64,000 nucleotides of DNA from positions 2,170,001 to 2,234,000 of the forward strand of contig SWDT01000001.1 in NCBI GenBank assembly GCA_009193035.1, given 5' to 3'. Positions 1-10,401 of the stretch are shown here, one piece after another; the stretch's first letter is position 1; the number at the start of each line of letters is the position of its first letter. The stretch is from Halicephalobus mephisto (lineage: Eukaryota; Nematoda; Chromadorea; Rhabditida; Panagrolaimidae). The translations under genes were made by a program, and so were the position numbers. Below the pieces are notes generated by a model. It saw only the letters and a list, made by a program, of their open reading frames with translations, ran no database searches and had not been told where the DNA came from.

Positions 1-1817
1 TCGTCTTGTTGATGAGTCGTAAAAGCAGAACAAGAAATGTTCTGCACCTCGGTCGGAGAGGGATTAAAAACAGTCCCGAGAAAAGCTTATCAGCACCCAA
101 GATATAGCGGCATTTCTTTGAACTCCAAGTATCGGTAAATAGACGACGAAGTAACTAGTTCCATTAAAATAATACCCCTTCGTTTGAAATCTAGGTGTGA
201 TGGAATCAATTTCCTTCTCAAACTTGATCAATGATTGGCCATAAACTTTCATGGTTTATTTTTCTTTTCTCGGTTGTTGGTGGTCAGGTCTGAAGTGATA
301 GACTTGGCATAACATGATGGCTTAGATGGAAAATGAGATAGCGTTTTCAGTAAACGGACGTCAAACATTTAATTTTGATTGATCATCATTGATAGTAATC
401 AATGTGTATCCATCCTGCTAAAGTTGATTGCTGCCAGCTCCGCAGGAATTTGTCAGATTTTTAATTGGAGCGATTTGGCGATAAGATTTAATATATTGCT
501 TTAGATTCGAAAAATATGTTTGGTGATAGTTTCGATACTCTACTTCCCCTAAAAATAAATTGTAAAAAGTGCGACCCTGGTTATAAAAGTAATAATAAGT
601 GTGGCCATAAAATTGATGAATAGCTCCAGCCATGAGAAGAGACATTGTAATGAAAAACATTGCACCTTTTCATTGGCGGTTTCTTTTTCAAGGCAGGTTC
701 CGATCCATGATCGTTTTGATGAATGGGATTCTAGCCAGATTCTCACATCAATTTCTTCCAAGGGCGTTTTTTGTAACTTTTTAGGCGGAAGTGTAATCCA
801 AGATCTACCCCCATGACTACTTCCTGTCCCCCTATTGTTTATATTTAATGTTGACACCACCTGTAGAAAATTATACATATTTATCGCAGATAAAATGGAT
901 CGTGGCCGTGCTTCTGGTTGTCAGTTCTCTTATGTCGAAAGTCCGCCTCGATGATTAATTAATGTGCGAAAAATCTGATTGATGAGCGCAACTGCGCGAC
1001 AACAGCCGCCGCGTCAATTTTCTACGGCGTTCCTCCTTGTTCTCTAGTTACGAGTAGGTCCTTTGGAAAAACAAAAATATGTATAAACTGCATATTTTAT
1101 CACTCTCGACATGTAATTTGTTCGTTCCTACGGTCGAGAGGAAGCAATTTTCAGAGCTTAGTACAGTATTAGGCCGGAGGATCGAGCGTTTTGAGAGGGG
1201 ATCAGCCGCGAACATGCACTCGATAGGAAAGTATTAAGCGGCTAATTTCGCTTTGTCGGTGATTCTTTGCTTTCCGGATGATCGTTTCCGTAAACCGCTT
1301 AAGAGCTTCAAATGGTTATATTAAATAAATAATAATGCTCTAATAGAGATAATCGCGTTTCCTTGCTCGCACGGCTTTCAACTGCTGATCCCCTGCCCAA
1401 CCGTGACATAAATGTCCCAATTGTTGCTAGTCTTCATTTGTTTTTACCGCCTACTTTTAATTTCTTGAGATCGATTCATTAATCCGATTACCGAGTGTTT
1501 TCTGATTTCTCAAAGTTCTCTGCCGTGAGTGAAACCTGTTCGGCACGCGTTTTTGCACTATTTTCTTTTTCATCGCGACAAAAACGGTTGTCAGTATAAA
1601 CTGGTAATCGGTTGCGACACATCTCTTAGATGATCCATCTCAAATTCCAAATTCCGGGGGGCTCGTCAAAAAAGCGAGCAATTGTCACTTCCCATTTAGG
1701 TCTTTACTTTGAGGCTCACCCATCTCATTTGTTAATTGGATTAACGCCTTATGATGTTTTCAAATTCGATAAGTCATGTCGATTTTGAATTTCCCAGAAA
1801 AATTAGTTAGTTATTCG
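1..1817. other. Intergenic, no supported gene
   Basis: No convincing gene. Short open frames on the minus strand at 64-252 and 418-878 have no splice logic that joins them into a recognisable protein. The one at 64-252 could be the start of a gene running off the left edge, but this is unsupported. Confidence 0.5.
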
Positions 1818-2256
1818 ACAGGGTAAGTCCTTAGACGCAAAAAACGCGATAAAGTTTTCTTAAACGGAAAAAACTAAACACTTTTGGCAGCAATTGTGGA
1901 ACTGCTATTCAGGGCTCTACAATAATATCAAAATCCATAGAATTCGCTAGGTTTGAACTCGATGGATTTCAGTATTTGAGGGTACTTGACGAGTAAAGTC
2001 TGTTAAGCCTCACAAGAGTTTGGAATCTCTCAAGATGACTTTCCTGAAAGATTGGAACGAAATTCCTCGAAATATTACATGTCACAGTAGATGTGATACT
2101 AAGAAGCCTGTAAGGGTAAAAGACGATCGATTCGAAATCGAATACTGTTAATTCAGATTTCCAGTTATATTTTAAGATCTGTCCAATCAAAATTCGGTTC
2201 AAGTAAATATCTTTTTCGCTTTGTAAATTTATGCAAGAACTTCTCCCCCACCCTGT
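1818..2256. mobile_element. MITE-like repeat, copy A
   Basis: A 439-bp element bounded by short inverted termini: ACAGGGT at 1818-1824 and ACCCTGT at 2250-2256. The same sequence recurs in inverted orientation at 6441-6875, with only about eight differences by eye, so roughly 98% identity. CAGGG-type ends recall hAT-like non-autonomous elements, but no clean 8-bp target duplication is visible. It carries an open frame of about 90 codons that is also mostly kept in the other copy. I do not recognise it as a transposase. Confidence 0.75.
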
Positions 2257-3273
2257 ATCCTTACTTCGAGTTTCAATCACTTTTTCAGTGGCACATTCTA
2301 TCGGCGTCAATAGGCCGTCATTTATTTGGTCGCACATAAATCTTCTGGCCGGAATTTATGTATTTGAATGACTTGGTGTAATTTGAACAATTTATGCGTT
2401 TACTGTGAGGATCACTACTTTTACGACCCTCGATTGTGGTCGTCAAAGCGCAAGCTCTCATAATCAAGGGAAATAGAGTCCCGTTTATCATTTCGCAGGT
2501 ACCTAGTGTTGCTTATCCGTCGAAAAACACTTATAGGGCGGTCACAATCAACTATTTCAAAAGCTTGTCAAATAAGATGAATCGCTAACGGCAAATGCCA
2601 ATTCATCGTCCGGGCTGTTGCAATTCCTGCTGTCTCCCTGTGTTTGTGAAGCTCATCAATCTTTGCGTCAACGGCCGACTGCCATTCATTACCGTCGTTA
2701 ATCTCGACTCAGGATCAAGTCTGCTTGTTTCCAGGTTTCGAGACATGTTTCATCCTGGCCATTTGTACATGTCTTCTGTAAACTCCGCCTTCGAAGGACG
2801 CACTAGTGTTCTCGGGTGAATGACAGACGGGACCCTGGTCTTTCTTCCAGCAGCATACTCTCTTTGAAGGATGACTGACAAAAGTCGGTCGTGTCTTTGA
2901 TGTTTGTAAGAAACACGATATATCTGGTCGCCCTCATCTGGGCCCTTCATTGACTTTGTTCCGACAGTTAATCGCGCACGTCCTGTGCCATTCCCTGTCA
3001 TTGTTGATTGGCATTCGTCCTTCTTCCGCGGCATTTACTTTATCTTGTCATTTTTTATTCATTAACTCGAGAAACTGTGAAGATGATTGAATCGTGTGCG
3101 ATTTCCCCTCAGTTAATCTTGCCCAGATTAGAGCGAGAGGTCGAGTTTTCCCATTATCTCTTTTGACGAGTTGTCATTTATCCTCTCCCCATCTTCGTGT
3201 TTATCTGGAAATACTCAGAGTCACCCTTTTAGAATCCCTTGCAGCTTTCGTAGCTGCCTATTCTTGCTCCAGA
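2257..3273. other. Upstream region of tlp-1
   Basis: Presumed promoter and 5' UTR of the plus-strand zinc-finger gene. A minus-strand open frame at 2750-3034 is not supported by any recognisable domain. No repeat or RNA gene was seen. Confidence 0.4.
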
Positions 3274-5373
3274 ATGGTCTCTGTTCAACAACAACAATCG
3301 CAATACATCACGGATTTTAACTCTCCAATGTCATCGGTTAGTTTTACTTTTAAAGTCGCCGATTCTCTTTGTGTTTTTTAAAAACATTCCCAAATGAGTC
3401 TTTTTGAAATGTGTATCATAAATCTCAGATTTTAACTACTCACAGTTGGAGCTTATTTTCTCCAGACTGTCACATTGGTCGTTTATGAAACGATTGCGCA
3501 TAAATTTCCAAATATTCACGACCATCGTTGTCATTCATCTACCAGCTGGCAGGCTTTATCCGACAATGAATCTTCTGTTAAGATATTTGTGTACCTTTGA
3601 TCATTAAGCAATCCTATTTATGTGATAGATGGCTCTTTGTTTTTCTTTGACTCCCACTTTCAAGTACCGCTACTATCGTCCTTTGCGCGTACCGACGTTT
3701 ATGCCGACGATTGAACTGATTTATGGCCAACTTTTTTGACAGTCTAACATGAGAATTATTTATGCGCCATGTGTTCCGCATTGTTGATGGATGACCACTT
3801 TCTTTTTATTTTTTCTTCAAGTGACTTGTTTCCTGAACAGAAACAAGACCCTTGTCGATCGTAATCTAATGACCATTGCCATTGTCAGCCATTGTTTGTA
3901 ACATTTCACACCTTGAATCTGCACTCCCGCCGGGTCATTCTACATCCATCGTTCGAGATCGAACGTCCTTTTGATGCTGTTTTGGTGGAGCCACTTATGG
4001 GACATAAGTGCCGAAAATACTCAAGTGAGGCGCATAATTGTCTCTCCGACACTCAAGTCTAACGAGTGCGCAAACCCTGGACTCAGACCCTGATTATATG
4101 AAGAGCAGCCACTTTTCAAGTGTTGTGTGTTTGCTTCGACGATTCTTTATTGTAAAGAGAAGATGCTCTTCACTCCTCTTTGAAGTCACTTCTGATTGAG
4201 TAGTGCCTCAAAACTTTGAACAAGTGTTCTGAGGTGGCACTCTGGAAATCACTCCTTCTTTAGGGAAAATAAATCTCACTTTGAAACCTTTCGTGTTGAG
4301 ACTGACCTTTCTTTAACTTTTCCTTTTCAGATGGACAAGAGCCCCCTTGCCATGCTCGAAAAAACTTGTGAAACCATCGGCTTGCCAGATACCCCAGCCA
4401 AAAAGACCTCTCCCAAACCTAAAGACATCTCCCCATCAAATGATAATAAAAAGAAGGATTGCGAAACAATAGTCACTAAAAGCCCGCGTTTGAACCCGAT
4501 TCCCTGTGTTGATAAGAAGGTAATTAATTTTATTATTGTTTTGATCGTTAATGGGAATTGCAGGGCGTTACTGGCTGTGAGCCGAGTACATCAATGGCTC
4601 CGACAATGTTCCCGGGGAACCCGATGATGCAGCGTTGCTTCCCTTATCCTCCTCCACCTCCAATGATGGCTGGAGGTCCATTGGGGTACCCAGGAATGAT
4701 GAATCCTTTTCTCATGCAGCCGTTTATGCCTCCTTCATCAATTCCTCCCATGATGATGACCCCTCACATGCCAAATGGCCGTCCTTGCACCACCGTGGGC
4801 TGTCAAACTTGTGCTGCATATTCAATGGCTCAGTTTATGCCGACTCCTGATGTCATGTCGCAACTTTCCTTCTTATCTGCCCTATCGAACGCTCAAGCGA
4901 CTTCTAATATGAACATGGGAGCTTCTAGCACGGGTAAACATATTTGCAACTACAATGGAGGTAACGGACCTTGTGGCAAAACATTTGCTTCCGAAGCAGA
5001 ACACTTGGCTCATCTAAAAAGTCACGTTACGGAAACGGAGCAAAAGTCCTCTGGAAACACTTCAAGAAATACTACTCCTCCTTCGGACAAAAAGATTTCC
5101 AGTCCGAAGACAGCAACAAGTAGATTCCATCCCTACATGAAAGATCAAACCCCGACTTCGAGTTCTTCTACGGCACTCAATCAATCCAACAACGCCATGA
5201 TGGCAGCAGCTCAGATGCAAGCAATGCTGATGAGTATGGGGATGATGCCTCCCATGTCGATGCCACCAATGACATCTGCTCCGGGAATGCCTTTCCCTGG
5301 AATGCCCGGAGGTCCCCAATTCAATCCTGCGGCCTTCCAGGCCATGATGGCTGCTCAACGAGGTCCTCATTAA
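3274..5373 (+). CDS. tlp-1: TLP-1 / NET-family (Noc-Elbow-Tlp-1, ZNF503/703-like) zinc finger protein
   Basis: Transcriptional regulator of the NET family, presumably nuclear and acting as a corepressor-type factor. Model: exons 3274-3336, 4331-4519 and 4564-5373, 353 residues. The diagnostic N-terminal SP motif (SPLAMLEKTC, residues 25-34) is followed by proline/methionine-rich sequence, a buttonhead-like cysteine box (CTTVGCQTC, about 159-167), and a single atypical C2H2 finger (HICNYNGGNGPCGKTF, ligands C212, C221, H234, H238). The eight-residue spacing between the two cysteines is typical of the family. The C-terminus is Met/Pro/Gly-rich. Exon 1 (21 residues, with QYITDF) is less certain: it is joined in phase 0 across a 994-nt intron, much longer than other introns here. 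An alternative start is the Met at 4331, which follows a TTTTCAG acceptor directly. Two inverted repeat copies flank the gene. Confidence 0.88.
3337..4330 (+). promoter_or_regulatory. Long first intron of tlp-1, possible enhancer
   Basis: This 994-nt intron holds three exact TCAAGTG sites, the core of NK-2-class homeodomain binding sites, at 3817-3823, 4021-4027 and 4116-4122. ACAAGTG lies at 4220. It also holds two near-perfect palindromes: CACTTATG-gga-CATAAGTG at 3992-4010 and CGTTCGA-ga-TCGAACG at 3950-3965. An enhancer role is inferred from site density only. Confidence 0.3.
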
Positions 5374-6440
5374 TTACTGTATATTCTAATTCAGAGAATT
5401 CAAGCGGGTTTTATTTGCTTCCTTGCCGTGGTCAACATCAGTCTCTTGTTGCTCGATCATTCCTGAAGTCCTGGCCTTTATTGTCACCAGAAGTGCTCAG
5501 AGTCTGTTTTTGACTGTGCTAAATCATGAAATTTATTTTAGACAGGTTGCACAGAAATAAAAAATGACAGATTTTTCTTTTTTCGCAGATGGAATTTCGG
5601 AAGCTCAAAGAAAAGTCGTTTACTTCGGATGAGAAATTGCCAGAATGGCAGAAATCGGGTCTGATAAATGGGGCTGCCGGCTCCCAATAAATCTCAAAAC
5701 TGTCGAAAACAGACAATGTTCAATGTGTTGGAATAATTAGGCTTATTGCTGGCCATTGCCAACATTACTTTTATCTCGATTTGCTTGCGCACAAATTAGT
5801 TTACATAACAAAGAGTGTCTGGTCTCTTTTCCTTTGATGTTGCCGGCACTTGTCAGCTTGATTTGAATCAAGAGATAAAATAATACTAATGACCACCGTG
5901 CATGTCTCCCTGATTGACAGGTCCCTTTCCGATTTGGGAGCTAGCAATTATCGACTTGAAGACTAATACAAATATGATAGGGAATCATGCAAGCGTTCAG
6001 AACCAGAGAGATTATCCCGGCTTATCCATACCCGAACAAGAGCTGGATTTGCCCAGCGAGGTTGTTGACACGGCGGATTAGAGTTACTTGAGCTTGATCT
6101 TATCGCGGGATTTGACAAACAGTCTTCTTTTTCGGCAAGAGACAAGTGCTAATAACTAATCAACAAGAAGTGTCTCTTCCATTCTTGATGTAATCCTCTT
6201 TTCCTACTTAAGCTGCACTTGAAATCCAAGTCCGCTCAAAGTAAACTAAAAGGAAGAAGTGATTCGAGTAGATGGACATAAGAGGCTCCGTATCTGCAAA
6301 TTAATTGACCATGGGGGTTTGTCACAAAGCGCAAACTGAATTCTCTCCGCGAAATACCTAATGATCGTAATAATCCTGGTTATCTCCGAGGGGTAAATGA
6401 AAAATCGTAACAAGATCAATCGAAGAGAAAAACAAAATTA
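5374..6440. other. 3' region of tlp-1 and intergenic
   Basis: AT-rich sequence after the stop codon, with AATAAA-like words near 5556 that could serve polyadenylation. Nothing else was recognised. Confidence 0.4.
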
Positions 6441-6875
6441 CACAAGGTGGGGGAGAAGTTCTTGCATAAATTTACAAAGCGAAAAAGATATTTACTTGAA
6501 CCGAATTTTGATTGGACAGATCTTAAAATATAACTGGAAATCTGAATTAACAGTATTCGATTTCAAATCGATCGTCTTTTACCCTTACAGGCTTCTTAGT
6601 ATCACGTCTACTGTGACACGTAATATTTCCAGAGGAATTTCGTTCCAATCTTTCAGGAAAGTCATCTTGAGAGATTCCAAACTCTTGTGAGGCTTAACAG
6701 ACTTTACTCTTCAAGTACCCTCAAATACTGAAATCCATCGAGTTCAAACCTAGCGAATTCTATGGATTTTGATATTATTGTAGAGTCCTGAATAGCAGTT
6801 CCACAATTGCTGCCAAAAGTGTTTAGTTCTTTCCGTTTAAGAAAACTTTATCGCGTTTTTTGCGTCTAAGGACTT
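6441..6875. mobile_element. MITE-like repeat, copy B (inverted relative to copy A)
   Basis: Reverse-complement match to 1818-2256 over its whole length, with about eight differences including one 2-nt indel. The left terminus reads ACAAGGT where copy A has ACAGGGT. The other terminus lacks the ACCCTGT end, so this copy is slightly truncated or degraded. The two copies bracket the tlp-1 gene about 4.2 kb apart. Confidence 0.75.
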
Positions 6876-9800
6876 TCACTCACTCCGTAGAATGATAATT
6901 ACCCTATTAAAATTGTTTTCCCTACTTTGTCTAACATTATAAATCTATTTAATGTGTATCGATCTGTTGTGAAAGAGCATATTACATAGTGGGTTCTTGA
7001 AAACAGTGTGAATCCTGCCAAAACCTATGATAGGACCCTTTGCTGAAGCCAGGACGGTATCTTCTTTGTTCTGTCACTTCCTATCAGCACCCGTCAGTAG
7101 GAGGAAAGAGTTATGGTGGCTGTAAACGCCAAGACCCGCCAGTTGCGGATGACTGACTTTTTATGGGCGCCAATAAACGCGTTTACGATCCAGCACGCAG
7201 AAAGACAATTTTATTGAGACTATTTGATGGATCAAAGTTATGTGCTTTTTGATGTGCATTAAAGCTCATTTAGCTCTTCAAAGGGACCGATGGCAAATTG
7301 TTCCTTCACAATTGAGTGGAAAAGGTTATAAATCACTAAAAAATCTATATCCAGCAGGATGTCATTGATCAATGTCGCTATCTTCATGAATTAGCCAGTG
7401 GTTGGGATCGCCGAATACCCTAGTGATGGACTGCTGTCCAATCAGTCATTTATCCTTGCCACTGGGCTTTGAGAAACCCACTCAATCACTGATCATAACT
7501 CTGGTGGCAATCACCAAGGAATCGACCGGGGCCGATCGCTCATTAATCAAGATAAATCACGTCTCGCCTAAAGGAAGCTGTCAGCAGAACGGACAGTCAG
7601 TCATCTGTCAATTCTACTGTGCTTCTTTTCCTCCGGATTGTTGATGAGGACAATAGATGGATGGATTGGACAAAGAGAAGCGACATCCAGTCGAAGCCGC
7701 CCTGACAATTGACGACGAGCATTGTGAATTCAGAGGTAATTTATCATCGGCCTGTCCGCAGAGGCATTTTTCTGTTTGTTTATCACCAGAGGCACTACTT
7801 GTTTGACAAACGGCTCAAGGGATATGACAAGAAAACTAGCAACTGTGATGGAGGAATTGAATTCAATTCATTCTGGGAATTAAATCCACAATCACCTTGA
7901 GTCTTTTGCACAAATTCGTTTTGAAAGGACAATTTTGACTCTTTCAAGCTTTGTCATCTTGATTGAATGTCAAACTTCGCCTTCAAAAGGAATTGTATTT
8001 TGTGTCAGTCAAGTGAACAAAAGGGCAGCGTCTTTCACATGAGCACCAATTAAAATGAGATCCGTTAATTTAATTCGAATTCCGCCCAGAAACCAGATAA
8101 TGGTTGAACAATACCGCCCTGGTCAAAAGACCAGAAAGCAGTGTAATTTGCTCTTATTGTTCCTTTCTTGTCCAAACATGGTTCAGTTTCCGAACCACCT
8201 GCAGAGTTGCGTCATGTTTCCTACTTGAACTCCATCACAAAGCATTCGGTCAGAAATGTTTGGAAAAATAATGTACATTACAATGCAGTCATTCGGCTAG
8301 AACCCCATCGATCATCTGCCACCACAACAAAGACCAGCAAAATCGACTTGGGGGAAATGGCTCTCGTGGGATAGGTCCTCAGTCAAACTCATTTATCCAC
8401 CCGTCCACATAAAATATATTTACAAACTCGACCAAGTTGGTGCTCACTTGATGACGGATGAAGAAATCCCACCGCAAGTTCTTTCCGAAAACCAATTTAT
8501 CATCTTCAAACTATCCGATGCGTCCTCAAGTCAATATCTAAAGTATCAAAATACTCTTACAAACGGTTGTCTCAGAAAACCGGGCACATTGAGGAACTCC
8601 AATCATCGAATCACTTGAATTCAGTCGAAATCTTCACTCAAAAATTGTTACAAGCCTTTCCAATATACTATCTGCTTAACAATGGACTCATAAGAACTGG
8701 TGTACATTCACGACCAGAGGATCTCCTTGTGTTTTTCTTGTCTTGCCATTTTTAATAAATCAGCATCCCTATCAAATTGTAAATTTCCAGTGATGAAATA
8801 AGGTATCCTTTTCACTTGATGGAGTTGCTATCAGCGATGATCCATTGATATCCAAAGAGAATTTAGCCATAGCAACTAAAGCTCAAACTATATTTTACTA
8901 ATGGACAAATAAAAGCTAAGAACTTTCATTTTCTTAAGGATAATCTTTCAAACTCTAATGGTTATAGAATTTCTCATTCTATTCATTAACATTTCTTAAC
9001 AAAAAAGGAAAAATGTGAAGGTCTGCTTGATTTAGAAAATGAATTATATTATGGACTTTCAACAAGTGCATAATAATTCCAAAATTACCCTTTTAGCAAG
9101 ATATCAACGAGAAATCTACTTTTAATAGTTTAATTGAGATAAATAAACTAAAAACAAGCTAATTTCTAGTGATGAAGTCAAAAAATGCTTTCAATCGCAC
9201 TTCTTCTAAGCGGTTTTACTCCAGGTATCTTTTTCGCCATTTTAAGTCAAAGTATTTTTCTTTTATGTCTCAAAATCATGTCAATCACTTCTATAAGGGG
9301 TCATTCAATTAATTATTTTACCGATACCGATTTTGATTCCACAGTCATGACGAAAAGTAGGTTTTGATAATTATTTTATCTAGGCAGTTCACTTGCTTAT
9401 AGAATTTGTCCAGAATAAAAAAAAACAAAGACCATGTAACAAACATTTAAAAAAGTAAAAGTCAATTACAAAGTCAGAGGATTTCAAACCGGATATTTCG
9501 TAATCAAGAAATACTCCTTGTAAATTGGTCTTGTGCTTTTACAACGAAATTTAGTGCGCGCAATTTTCTTTGTTTCAATCTAATGTTTGTTAGCCATTGA
9601 GAGGAAGACATGACTGGAAAATAAATTTGAATAATGTTAAGTCGTGCACATTAAATTTCATTGAACAATATACCGAAATTGACCATAAAGGTCATGTCTT
9701 TGATTGCGAAATATTTGGTTTAACATCCAATAAATACTTTTGCTTTTTACATCACTTGGTATGAGTTGCTTAATTTTTTAATTTGAAATCTTTTATATGA

Positions 9801-10401
9801 AAATCTTTAATAATCAAAATCCGTTACTTTTAGATTTCTTTCAAATTTACTCTGAAATTCTCTTTGGATCTTCTTGTGCATGATTAATAGATGTTTTGAA
9901 GGCCATGGAATGCACATTGAAAATGCAAAGTAACGCTAAATCACACCTTTTTCAAATTGTTTCATATATAAATTTCTGTCGAATTGTCAATGGATATTGT
10001 TGATATCTTCAGTAGTAGGGAAAAGCGGGTAGATCTTACATTAATATAAACATGTATCAGTAGCACACGTATTCACAAAGGATCTATATGAAGTCCATAT
10101 GATGTTAGTAGATGACTCAAGAAACTGGTTTCATTTGCGCAATGACTTATTACTACTATTCGTTCCACAAAACCTAAGTTTAGTTCAAATAGCTGAATAA
10201 TTCAAATATGTAAATATGTTTACTTTTCTAAGACAATTTGATCCGCGAACGACCGTCTCGACGACCCCGGTTTAAATCAAATCGAGCAACGAAATAATAT
10301 TTAATTGATCTTCTACAACAAAATTTGAGCTAAATATTAGAAAATTTCCACGGTATCACAGATTTAGAAACACTTTAAGAAAGGGGCAAGTTTAATCCTC
10401 A
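6876..10401. other. Intergenic, no gene seen
   Basis: Short open frames occur (for example 7402-7644 and 7709-7900), but none has a domain, plausible splice partners or a signal. From about 8.8 kb the sequence is strongly AT-rich. No RNA gene or repeat was recognised. Confidence 0.45.

Noticed and set aside
64..252. Minus-strand open frame (MKVYGQSLIKFEKEIDS...) that might be the first exon of a gene running off the left edge
   Set aside because: No recognisable domain, only a weak donor, and the continuation is outside the window.
418..878. Two overlapping minus-strand frames with a hydrophobic segment
   Set aside because: They cannot be joined in frame by a plausible intron, and the composition fits AT-rich noise.
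2750..3034. 94-codon minus-strand frame upstream of tlp-1
   Set aside because: No domain, no splice context, and it lies in the probable promoter of tlp-1.
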